Shown: positions 1 through 5,624, counted from the stretch's first letter. The stretch is 5,960 bases of DNA from an uncultured Bacillota bacterium (GCA_937874815.1 CALNBW010000078.1:1-5960), one strand, 5' to 3'. Notes: a model not told the origin generated them from the sequence alone. A program made the numbers and translations.

Positions 1-27
1 ACATATTGTGGCTATGTGAAATAGCAG

Positions 28-56
28 TTGTACATATGGTGTGTTAGTGTTATAAT
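28..56 (+). promoter_or_regulatory. Candidate extended -10 promoter for the membrane protein/TIR operon
   Basis: A perfect -10 hexamer TATAAT lies at 51-56. It is preceded by TGT at 48-50, which makes a textbook extended -10 (TGnTATAAT). A weak -35 hexamer, TTGTAC at 28-33, sits exactly 17 bases upstream. Transcription would begin near 63, about 48 bases before the ATG at 111. An imperfect dyad (GTGTTAG near 41-47, CTACAC near 67-72) flanks the -10 and could be an operator, but it is too degenerate to rely on. Confidence 0.6.
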
Positions 57-110
57 TTATACAAATCTACACGAATTAGAATATGCCAAGGAAGGGGGTG
101 AAATTTTGGT

Positions 111-527
111 ATGAACGAGAAAAAGATCAAAACCATAGATTTGATACAGAATATCATAAGCAGAATGGCCGCTAATTCTTTTATGCTCAAGGGGTGGGCA
201 GTTTCCTTGGTCGTGGCGTTCTTTGCGTTTGCGACAGGCAACACAAAAAAAGAGCTTTTCCTTGTCGCGTACGTGCCTATTGTCGCGTTCTGGGGTCTAG
301 ATGCATATTATCTTAGAAAGGAGAGGCAGTATAGGCAGCTTTATGAGTGGACATGCAGGCAGCCGGAGGACAGGATTGATTTTGATCTTAACTGCTCTAG
401 GCCAGGACTGCAAAATGCTAGTACAAGCTTTTGGTCGGCCGCACTGTCAGCTACAGAGCTATGGTTTTACTTACCCCTGGCCGCGTTTATTACCTTTATA
501 ATCATTATTCTGCAAGGAGGGTGCTAA
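111..527 (+). CDS. Small multi-span membrane protein paired with a TIR gene
   Basis: This 138-aa protein has no domain I can name with certainty. Three hydrophobic segments are visible: residues about 24-42 and 48-66, joined by a short GNTKKE turn, and about 115-135 near the C-terminus. Between the second and third lies a soluble part of about 48 residues that begins with a basic, tyrosine-rich stretch (LRKERQYRQLYE). The start ATG is set by GGGGGTG at 94-100. The stop codon lies one base before the TIR gene, whose ribosome binding site sits inside the last codons here, so the two are probably translationally coupled. From memory, similar small membrane proteins recur beside TIR/DUF1863 genes; I could not check this. 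A likely job is membrane anchor or membrane-disrupting effector for the neighbouring TIR protein. Unlike type II Thoeris ThsA, no macro domain follows the membrane segments. Confidence 0.85.
   Translation: MNEKKIKTIDLIQNIISRMAANSFMLKGWAVSLVVAFFAFATGNTKKELFLVAYVPIVAFWGLDAYYLRKERQYRQLYEWTCRQPEDRIDFDLNCSRPGLQNASTSFWSAALSATELWFYLPLAAFITFIIIILQGGC
513..523 (+). promoter_or_regulatory. Ribosome binding site coupling the membrane protein to the TIR gene
   Basis: The strong Shine-Dalgarno sequence CAAGGAGGGTG lies within the last codons of the membrane-protein gene. The stop TAA (525-527) is one base before the ATG at 529. This fixes the TIR start and implies coupled translation at a defined ratio. 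Confidence 0.8.
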
Positions 528-528
528 C

Positions 529-1209
529 ATGGGGAGAAAAATCTTTGTTTCTTATAAATTTGCGGACACAAATGTGGAGGACCTTAGTCCTTGGACCACT
601 TCTTCTGTCCGTAACTATGTCGACGAATTTGAGGATCTCCTGGAAGATACCGATCATATCTATAAGGGCGAGGGCGCAGGTGAGGACCTGAGCGACTTGG
701 AGGAAGAAACTATCTGGGTCAAGCTCAAATGTCGCATCTACGATAGCACACTGACGGTCATCATGATTTCCCCTGATATGAAAGAGAGCGGCGTGGCGGA
801 CAAGGAACAATGGATTCCTTGGGAAGTTTCTTATTCTTTAAAGGAAACGGCCCGCAGGAACAAGAATGGAGATCCCATTACGAGCAAGACCAACGCCATG
901 ATTGCACTAGTGCTGCCAGATTCAAATGGCTCCTATTCATACTACCTGAAGGATAAAACCTGTTGCCCTAGCAGCTGCGTAACCCATCACAAAGGCAGGC
1001 TCTTCCAGATAATCAGAGACAACAAGTTTAACCTCAATGATGCAGACAAGAAGGACTGTAACGGCCTCACTATTTGGTCTGGCGAGTGTAGTTACATCGG
1101 CGCTGTTAAATGGAAAGACTTTAAGGCCAATCCAAATAAGTACATAGACGCGGCCTATGCCCGACGGGAAAATATCGATGCTTATAACATAGTAAAGGTA
1201 ATATCGTGA
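529..1209 (+). CDS. ThsB/DUF1863-type TIR-fold protein (226 aa)
   Basis: The N-terminus KIFVSYKFAD (residues 4-13) is the first strand and BB-loop region of a TIR fold. The hydrophobic strand STLTVIMISPDM (about 73-84) and the helix motif WIPWEVSYSLKE (95-106) follow. Glu99 sits where TIR NADases carry their catalytic glutamate. A final strand, MIALVLPD, is at about 124-131. Beyond the TIR core there is a C-terminal part of about 95 residues with five cysteines (145, 146, 150, 177, 187), absent from the shorter TIR proteins in this window; it could bind metal or a partner. The family (MTH538/ThsB TIR) includes Thoeris ThsB, which turns NAD into a cyclic ADP-ribose signal. Whether this member makes a signal, degrades NAD or only acts as a scaffold cannot be read from sequence. 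Its direct partner is the membrane protein one base upstream. Confidence 0.88.
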   Translation: MGRKIFVSYKFADTNVEDLSPWTTSSVRNYVDEFEDLLEDTDHIYKGEGAGEDLSDLEEETIWVKLKCRIYDSTLTVIMISPDMKESGVADKEQWIPWEVSYSLKETARRNKNGDPITSKTNAMIALVLPDSNGSYSYYLKDKTCCPSSCVTHHKGRLFQIIRDNKFNLNDADKKDCNGLTIWSGECSYIGAVKWKDFKANPNKYIDAAYARRENIDAYNIVKVIS

Positions 1210-1219
1210 GCGCTAACAC

Positions 1220-1233
1220 GGGCATTAATGCCC
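1220..1233. repeat. Perfect 14-bp palindrome just after the first TIR gene
   Basis: GGGCATTAATGCCC begins 11 bases after the TIR stop codon and can form a 5-bp stem with a TTAA loop. A second palindrome, CCCCGGGG (1231-1238), overlaps its end. No T tract follows directly; the nearest is CCTTTTT at about 1256-1262. It may be a weak terminator or a protein-binding site. Confidence 0.4.
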
Positions 1234-1265
1234 CGGGGCCTGTGGTGATAGGTGTCCTTTTTCAG

Positions 1266-1295
1266 TTGCCAGGGGAGGCTTAGTTTTGTTATAGA
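1266..1295 (+). promoter_or_regulatory. Candidate promoter for the small ORFs and second TIR gene
   Basis: TTGCCA (1266-1271) matches the -35 consensus at five of six positions. After an 18-base spacer comes TATAGA (1290-1295), preceded by TG one base away (1287-1288), giving an extended -10. It would start a transcript near 1302 that runs through both small reading frames into the TIR gene at 1873. I see no comparably good promoter between 1300 and 1872. Confidence 0.4.
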
Positions 1296-1384
1296 CAGAC
1301 GCTCAATCTCACAAGGCACTCAGTTTAGGGAGCCAGTCGCTAAATAAACTTCCACAATTAATTTTGAAAAGGGAAGGAGTTAGC

Positions 1385-1516
1385 ATGACCTTGGCGAAGT
1401 ACCCCAGGAGGAGTGGTAAGACAATATTCAAACCATTCGACTGCAACTCGTTCCCCAGGCCCCAGAACTTTCACACCAAAAGCCAGCCCGCTTTGTGTTC
1501 CAAAGAACCGACCTGA
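1385..1516 (+). CDS. Doubtful 43-aa hypothetical protein
   Basis: An ATG follows a good Shine-Dalgarno sequence (GGAAGGAG, 1372-1379) at normal spacing and opens a 43-codon frame. The product is basic and polar, with no membrane segment, no recognisable motif and a low-complexity look; it begins MTLAKYPRRSGK. The ribosome binding site is the main support. It lies between the candidate promoter and the proline-rich small gene, 35 bases before the latter. It could be a leader peptide, a remnant or chance. Confidence 0.3.
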   Translation: MTLAKYPRRSGKTIFKPFDCNSFPRPQNFHTKSQPALCSKEPT

Positions 1517-1551
1517 TTTGTGAGGTTTTTGGAAATGGAGGTGAAATAACA

Positions 1552-1695
1552 ATGGACAGACTGCCACCAAAGTGGATACCTAGCAGCCCCGTGCCGCCAG
1601 AGAGACCACAGCCGCCGAATAGACCGCAGCCTCCAGGGAGACCACAACCGCAGCAACCGCCAGAAAGACCACAGCCACCAAAAAGACCTTGGTAA
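1552..1695 (+). CDS. Proline-rich 47-aa small protein with RPQPPx repeats
   Basis: The ATG is placed by a near-perfect Shine-Dalgarno sequence GGAGGTG (1537-1543), 8 bases upstream. The product starts MDRLPPKWIPSSP and then runs through tandem units of the form RPQPPx (units ending in N, G, a longer PQQPPE variant, then K), finishing RPW. About four in ten residues are proline, and the arginines make it strongly basic. It should be disordered or form a polyproline II helix, as in ligands of SH3-like domains. The many PP pairs suggest help from EF-P during translation. I know no family for it. It sits 177 bases before a ThsB-like TIR gene on the same strand and may share its transcript. The repeat unit is 18 bp in DNA, so copy number could vary between strains. 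Confidence 0.6.
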   Translation: MDRLPPKWIPSSPVPPERPQPPNRPQPPGRPQPQQPPERPQPPKRPW

Positions 1696-1725
1696 TCCGC
1701 CGCACCAGAACAAGGGTTACCGGCC

Positions 1726-1750
1726 GGGCACCTTGATTGGCAAGGTGCCC
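1726..1750 (+). repeat. Perfect 10-bp hairpin between small gene and second TIR gene
   Basis: GGGCACCTTG (1726-1735) and CAAGGTGCCC (1741-1750) are exact reverse complements around the loop ATTGG. It lies 30 bases after the proline-rich gene and about 120 bases before the TIR start. No run of T follows (ACTACCTC), so a classical intrinsic terminator is unlikely. An attenuator, an RNA-processing or stability element, or a protein-binding site all fit. Confidence 0.6.
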
Positions 1751-1872
1751 ACTACCTCGTGAATGACTTGCGTGCGGAATTGGTCCAACGATCATGTAAT
1801 CACCGGCACGCCTCCTGAAATAACCGCACACAAGTCTATGACAACCAACAAAGCATTTAGGGGGTTTAATAA

Positions 1873-2373
1873 ATGGCTAAAAGACAGGTTTTCTTCAGCT
1901 TTGAGTATAACAAGGATGCATGGAGAGCATCACAAATAAAAGAGATGGGGAAAGTGGACGACAGCTCTACCTTTTCCGCGAACGATTGGGAAGAAGTTAA
2001 AGAGAAAAGCGATGCCAAGATTAAGGAGTGGATTGATAGCCAAATGGCTAAGCGTTCCTGCTTAGTCGTTCTAATCGGAGCTACTACATCCAGCCGCAAA
2101 TGGGTAAAGTACGAAATCGAGAAGGCATATGAACTGGACAAAGGGATTGTTGGCATACATATCCATAACCTGAAGGATAAGGATGGCAAGCAAACGACCA
2201 AGGGCAACAATCCATTTTATAGCATCTTTGTTGGCAAGGATAACGAGCGGCTTTCAAAACATGTTACTTGTTATGACCCGCCATACTCCTTGAGCACCCG
2301 TGTATATAAGGACATCGAAGACAGCATTGAGCAGCTGATTGAGGACGCGATTTCAAAAAAAGCCCCTCGGTAA
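1873..2373 (+). CDS. ThsB-like stand-alone TIR protein (DUF1863, 166 aa)
   Basis: The start is set by AGGGGG (1859-1864), 8 bases before the ATG. The N-terminus RQVFFSFEYNKDAWRA (4-19) is typical of the ThsB/MTH538 family. KEWIDSQM (51-58) precedes the central strand SCLVVLIGATTS (62-73). KWVKYEIEKAYE (76-87) carries Glu81 at the catalytic position, and GIVGIHIHNLKD (91-102) is the next strand and loop. GNNPF (111-115) matches the family's usual GNPF-type loop. The length fits a complete single-domain ThsB. In Thoeris such proteins sense phage and make a cyclic ADP-ribose isomer that activates a SLOG effector. The convergent TIR-SLOG gene 260 bases away would be the natural target. It is closer in type to the broken TIR gene at 4610-5142 than to the 226-aa TIR at 529. 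Signal identity and trigger are unknown. Confidence 0.9.
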   Translation: MAKRQVFFSFEYNKDAWRASQIKEMGKVDDSSTFSANDWEEVKEKSDAKIKEWIDSQMAKRSCLVVLIGATTSSRKWVKYEIEKAYELDKGIVGIHIHNLKDKDGKQTTKGNNPFYSIFVGKDNERLSKHVTCYDPPYSLSTRVYKDIEDSIEQLIEDAISKKAPR

Positions 2374-2428
2374 TTGTCTGGTATCCGCTTCAGACATACC
2401 AAGGCCAGCTCCACAGAATGGCGCATCA

Positions 2429-2449
2429 AGGGGGGCTCCCCCTCCTTTT
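2429..2449 (+). terminator. Short G/C hairpin terminator after the second TIR gene
   Basis: A run of six G is followed after CT by five C, giving a 5-6 bp stem around a GCT loop (2429-2443) with CCTTTT directly behind. It lies 56 bases after the TIR stop codon. The stem is short and the T tract only four bases, so this may be a weak or back-up terminator to the larger hairpin at 2493-2550. Confidence 0.4.
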
Positions 2450-2477
2450 GCCCCACTGCTATTAGGGACAGAGCCCA

Positions 2478-2501
2478 TTTTAAACAAGACTTTTAAACAA
2501 G
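2478..2501. repeat. Tandem direct repeat of TTTTAAACAAG
   Basis: The 11-base unit TTTTAAACAAG occurs at 2478-2488 and again at 2491-2501. The second copy forms the left foot of the bidirectional terminator, so this is probably a local duplication of terminator sequence. Confidence 0.5.
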
Positions 2502-2550
2502 GGCGACGCTGCCTGCTTTAGTTTTACAGACAGCGTCGCCCTTGCTTTAA
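2493..2550. terminator. Bidirectional intrinsic terminator between convergent genes
   Basis: CAAGGGCGACGCTG (2498-2511) pairs perfectly with CAGCGTCGCCCTTG (2531-2544). An inner CTG/CAG pairing extends it past one mismatch, and the outer TTAAA/TTTAA arms pair past one bulged C, so A and T tracts flank the stem on either strand. It sits between the plus-strand TIR gene ending at 2373 and the minus-strand TIR-SLOG gene ending at 2632, as expected for a shared terminator. Confidence 0.75.
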
Positions 2551-2631
2551 GCCCACTTATGCGCGTTTACAGCAAGTTCAGCTGTTTCTTTTATCTGTCC
2601 ACGCTCATTTCCACCTTCAGTTATCTGTCAG

Positions 2632-4515
2632 TTACTGCTGAACGCCGCCAAACACATCCCTGAATATCCGCATAGCCAGAACAGAGTAATCTACACTAAC
2701 TAACAGCTCTCTATTAAGCTCTACAGAGGAGTTGTTTAACTTACACCCCGCTTCTTGGCTATATCTCATAGCAAGTTCTGCCGCCCGGCCGCCTGCAGAG
2801 CCCACAAGATAGACAGGCAACTTCCGAGCCAACGCCAGCTCAATCTCTTCATCGACACCGGGTGACACATTAGGACGTGCGCCTTTACCCCCAATTACTA
2901 TCATACAGCCTGCCAGCGGATCGCTTATCATCTCTTTCCTCATAAGCGTCAGGCTTTCAGCGCGGTCAGTTAACTCGTCCGTAGCGATAACCGTGGCGAA
3001 ATCTTTAAGTTCAGAAATCAGCTGGTCAGTCGTGAAATAGCGGGAGATGTACATACGTATAGAAGAGGCATAATCATCTGGGCGACGGATTCTTGCCGTG
3101 TCGAAAATCAAGTGCTGAAAAGTAGGATGCGAACCAAAGATAACCGTGTATCCCAAATTAAGCGTAGCAGCTGCAAATGCATGCACAGCATTTGTTACGT
3201 TCTGCTGATACTGGGGTTCGCAGTCTGGGAAAGCCCCCGAAATAATGATGCCCTTATTATTACTGTCTACAGTTTCTGGTTTAGGCAGGATTCTTCTTTC
3301 GAGCACGTCGATGTAGTTCGCAAATGAATCGGTATAGCGATAGTCCTCTATCTTTTGGCCTGACAACATGGGGATTGAGGTAAGCAAGAAGGCCGCATCA
3401 TAATTACAACCCGCGCGGGGGTGGCAGGAGTAGCCAATCCGCTCAAGGTCTTGTTTGAAAATATGATGCTCAGCATCGCTAGGCTTCTTTGTGTATAGTC
3501 CTATTACATGCGTTAAAGGCCTTTCCATATATCTCCCATTCTCCCTAGGTATCTTTACCTCGTATTCTAAGCGCTTCTTGTCTAGTACTTCAAGCTCAAT
3601 ACGCCCCTCATGTTGGTGAAATTGCATTCTCCGTAACTGGCTAAACATCCTTGTTGCATGCTCTCTGTACGCTTGAAAGGCCCTATGAATAATATCTTCA
3701 ACAAGCGACGCGTTAACTTTTTCATCCGAGACATCCATTTTTTCAAACACAAAATGTGGCTTGTCGGCAGGCGAAACCGGAAGTTTTGCCCTTGATTCGT
3801 CTGGCCCAAACCTAACCCAGATTATAGGCAAATTCAATGCTAATGCATACCTCAATTCCCGTGCAATCCACTCTGATTCCCCGCTTTTAGGCGTGTCAAG
3901 AAAGACCACAGCATTACTAGCGCGCAGGTTCTTTTCAATCTCATCCTGAGCATCCTTACCCACTAAGACCTTATTCAAGTCCCTAAATACGTTTTGATTG
4001 CTCAATGTTAGTAAATCGTGAATAGCTGCAGCAATATTCTCGCCATCAAAACGGCGGTAACTTAGAAACAATGTCATATCATCAACGCAAAGCGTTGGTT
4101 GCAAGCGAGCAAGCACCTGCCGCGAAAAAGCGGTTGCCACTGTCTCCACCTGCGTCTTTTCAAGCCGCCTTTCACGCAACTTTTCATGAACATCATAGCT
4201 TTGCTTTTCTGCCAGAAGTTCTGGCGGCCGCCTATGTTCATACGTAATAGCGATGGGGAATATCTCACATTGAGCAATTATGGCGGCCCGCATGAAGTCT
4301 AAGAACGGTTGCGAATAGCGTGGATCACCCTCATGTTTGTTGAAGTAGACTATTATACTCCCTTCATCAGGGCTCGTGCTGCATAGTGCGGACTCACTTG
4401 CTATCGTAGAAGTCTCCACTTGTCCTTCCAGCTCTAACCTATAAGCGCCATAGAAGGTTGACGCTGCGGGATCTAACCCTATTGTCAAACCCGGTGCAAT
4501 AAGATAGACCTTCAT
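2632..4515 (-). CDS. TIR-SLOG (STALD-type) fusion protein, candidate NAD-depleting effector
   Basis: This 627-aa protein has several parts. Residues 1-100 look like a Rossmann-type, possibly degenerate TIR fold (KVYLIAPG at 2-9; GSIIVYFNK at 52-60; a helix, then FPIAI). A charged linker follows (about 100-140). Residues 147-238 are a canonical TIR domain: TLFLSYRRFDGENIA (148-162), NAVVFLDTPKSGESEW (201-216) and the WxxxE motif W216-E220, with Glu220 the expected catalytic residue. Residues about 290-420 match nothing I recognise. Residues about 421-625 resemble a SLOG/STALD nucleotide-binding domain: KGIIISGAFPD (421-431), LGYTVIFGSHP (454-464), and MIVIGGKGA followed by PGVDEEIELA (538-561), the GG...E pattern of the LOG/DprA superfamily. 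In Thoeris ThsA a SLOG domain binds the TIR-made signal and activates a SIR2 NADase; here TIR would replace SIR2. The start is set by CAGGTG, 7 bases upstream. The gene lies 94 bases after the ThsB-like gene on the same strand. Confidence 0.85.
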   Translation of the reverse strand: MKVYLIAPGLTIGLDPAASTFYGAYRLELEGQVETSTIASESALCSTSPDEGSIIVYFNKHEGDPRYSQPFLDFMRAAIIAQCEIFPIAITYEHRRPPELLAEKQSYDVHEKLRERRLEKTQVETVATAFSRQVLARLQPTLCVDDMTLFLSYRRFDGENIAAAIHDLLTLSNQNVFRDLNKVLVGKDAQDEIEKNLRASNAVVFLDTPKSGESEWIARELRYALALNLPIIWVRFGPDESRAKLPVSPADKPHFVFEKMDVSDEKVNASLVEDIIHRAFQAYREHATRMFSQLRRMQFHQHEGRIELEVLDKKRLEYEVKIPRENGRYMERPLTHVIGLYTKKPSDAEHHIFKQDLERIGYSCHPRAGCNYDAAFLLTSIPMLSGQKIEDYRYTDSFANYIDVLERRILPKPETVDSNNKGIIISGAFPDCEPQYQQNVTNAVHAFAAATLNLGYTVIFGSHPTFQHLIFDTARIRRPDDYASSIRMYISRYFTTDQLISELKDFATVIATDELTDRAESLTLMRKEMISDPLAGCMIVIGGKGARPNVSPGVDEEIELALARKLPVYLVGSAGGRAAELAMRYSQEAGCKLNNSSVELNRELLVSVDYSVLAMRIFRDVFGGVQQ

Positions 4516-4522
4516 TCAAATT

Positions 4523-4528
4523 CACCTG
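4523..4528 (-). promoter_or_regulatory. Ribosome binding site of the TIR-SLOG gene
   Basis: CAGGTG on the minus strand lies 7 bases before the ATG at 4515 and supports that start. I see no convincing promoter in the 94-base gap to the upstream TIR gene, so the two are likely co-transcribed. Confidence 0.6.
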
Positions 4529-4609
4529 CCAATGAAAGTTATTGAGATTGGGGTGCGTCGCGTAATGCTATCAAGGGAATACGCAGTTCTTACAGGCATA
4601 TTATTCTGC

Positions 4610-5142
4610 TTATCGACCGTTAGAAATAGAGCCAGCTCGTAAAGGCCGAGCCCATTTACCTTTTCTCTTGGCAGCTGCCTCGATCCAGGTACCGAGATTT
4701 ACATAGCCGTTATCAGCAGCGTAGTCATAGATACCATCAGCAATAGCATCGAAATATACTGGTTGCCTATCATTGTAGTATCCGATAATTGTGTGCGGAT
4801 TCCCACGTACTGAGGTCTGCTGTGTACGCATGTCTTTGACACATGAGATATGAACACCGATGACGGCGTTCCCGCGTTGGAGACTTTGGCAGATCTCGTA
4901 TTGCACAAACGGGCGTGCGAGCGTCTTTTCACCGATAAGTACTACAGTTACCGATGTCCCTTCAAGCTGCCCATCAATCCAATCATGTACAGCCTTTTCA
5001 CCTTGGCGTTTGACCTGCTCGAATGCAGCCTTGTCGACAAAATTGGCTTCTTTAACTCCCCGAATTACCCAGCTGTTGCGAACGACCATCGCTCGGCTAA
5101 CGTCGTTTTGTAGTTGAAACTAAAGAATACTCTTCTTGCCAT
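4610..5142 (-). pseudogene. ThsB-like TIR gene with a 5' frameshift
   Basis: An intact frame from ATG 5089 encodes 159 aa with clear ThsB family features: EKAVHDWIDGQL (31-42), the strand TSVTVVLIGEKT (45-56), RPFVQYEICQSL (59-70) with Glu65 at the catalytic position, GNAVIGVHISCVKD (73-86), RGNPHT, and the family's C-terminal NLGTWIEAAAK. It lacks the first TIR strand. That strand is present just upstream in another frame: ATG at 5142 gives MARRVFFSFNYK. The frames join at the run of four A (5106-5109 on the plus strand). One more A would read FNYKNDVSRAMVVRN, a normal family N-terminus, for about 177 aa in all. As written, the 5142 frame stops after 25 codons. Options are a true null mutation, a homopolymer sequencing error, -1 slippage on the A run, or a truncated product from 5089. 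It sits directly upstream of the TIR-SLOG gene, as ThsB sits beside ThsA. Confidence 0.85.
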
Positions 5143-5149
5143 TATAACA
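5141..5149 (-). promoter_or_regulatory. Extended -10 motif overlapping the broken TIR gene's start codon
   Basis: On the minus strand TGTTATAAT (5149 to 5141) is identical to the extended -10 before the operon at 111. Its last two bases are the AT of the ATG at 5142, so a transcript from it would begin inside codon 3 and lack that ATG. No good -35 is visible 16-18 bases upstream. It may be chance, or may express the shorter frame from 5089. Confidence 0.25.
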
Positions 5150-5606
5150 CGCGCCCTAGATTTCATTATGACTACACTGGCCAGCATGGGGCCATGAAGT
5201 CGGCTACGTTTGCCACATGGGCGATGCTTTGTTTACCGTTTGTCAACCCCCCTCCAGGGTGACCGTCCGGGACCACTGGGGAAGTCCGTTAAAGTCCGGG
5301 AGAAGGTCGTTGGTCCTGCGTAAAAGCGCATTGGGGCCTCTAATAAAGGTGCCTAGACAGCGACGGTTAAAGGCGGCCAACTGTTTGAGCTTAGGCGAAT
5401 TTTGGCCGCCTCAGTCGACGGCTAAGCACTTACCACAGTATCAGGCCACACGCGCACGGGCAGGACCACGACCTTTATCAGCAGTCTCTGACCGTCCCCA
5501 TGGCGCATGGCTACATACCAACGATAATGGGGTGGGGGGCTCTGGCAAAATAGTAGCCGGCCTCTTACCCAATTACAAGCCTTTTCATCATCTACTAGAA
5601 GGATTG
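5143..5606. other. Geneless block with nested complementary arms; candidate structured RNA or mobile-element remnant
   Basis: No reading frame here has a ribosome binding site or protein-like composition. The block holds nested pairings. CCCCCC (5247-5252) can pair with GGGGGG (5534-5539), with two further C-G pairs past a mismatch. The arm 5303-5319 pairs with 5460-5475 over 16 bp with one bulged T. Inside that lies a perfect 10-bp hairpin, AGGCGGCCAA (5371-5380) with TTGGCCGCCT (5402-5411). Smaller elements include a CCAGGGT/ACCACTGG hairpin (5254-5279) and two copies of TGACCGTCC (5260-5268, 5489-5497). A TTGACA lies on the minus strand (5246-5241) without a good -10. I cannot say which strand is transcribed, if any. 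Confidence 0.45.
5371..5411. repeat. Perfect 10-bp inverted repeat (AGGCGGCCAA)
   Basis: The arms at 5371-5380 and 5402-5411 are exact reverse complements around a 21-base loop. No T run follows on either strand, so it is not a normal terminator. It is the innermost stem of the nested structure in this block. Confidence 0.6.
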
Positions 5607-5624
5607 CTAATGGATTGCTTCTAG
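5595..5624. repeat. Inverted CTAGAAG/CTTCTAG with internal direct repeat, over the zinc-protein stop codon
   Basis: CTAGAAG (5595-5601) and CTTCTAG (5618-5624) are exact inverted copies, and GGATTGCT occurs twice between them (5601-5608 and 5612-5619). The stop codon of the minus-strand zinc-binding protein lies inside. This may be a small target-site or terminator scar. Confidence 0.35.

Noticed and set aside
1590..1690. Tandem 18-bp repeats considered as a CRISPR-like array
   Set aside because: The units are contiguous and in frame within a coding sequence, with no spacers; they are codon repeats of RPQPPx.
1471..1831. Long antisense frames opposite the proline-rich small gene
   Set aside because: They are mirror frames of the 18-bp repeat (tryptophan/leucine- or valine/alanine-rich) without ribosome binding sites.
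2591..2629. TTATCTGTC repeated at 2591-2599 and 2621-2629
   Set aside because: It is a short nine-base repeat in an intergenic tail with no further copies seen, so it is likely chance.
3582..3809. 75-codon minus-strand frame and other frames inside the TIR-SLOG gene
   Set aside because: They are out-of-frame shadows of a long gene with clear domain motifs and lack their own ribosome binding sites.
5275..5320. Resemblance to the core of a cobalamin riboswitch (GGGGAAGTCCG ... AAAGTCCGG)
   Set aside because: The local match is suggestive, but I find no B12 box or the usual flanking stems, and no cobalamin gene follows on the plus strand.
5455..5500. Group I intron R/S-like words on the minus strand (GTCAGAGACTG, GTGGTCC)
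   Set aside because: The two words are only a few bases apart, leaving no room for P3/P8, and no P/Q elements or interrupted gene are present.
5217..5624. A 135-codon open frame on the plus strand of the geneless block
   Set aside because: It has no ribosome binding site, a composition unlike a folded protein, and runs through the nested inverted repeats and over the end of the opposite-strand zinc-protein gene.
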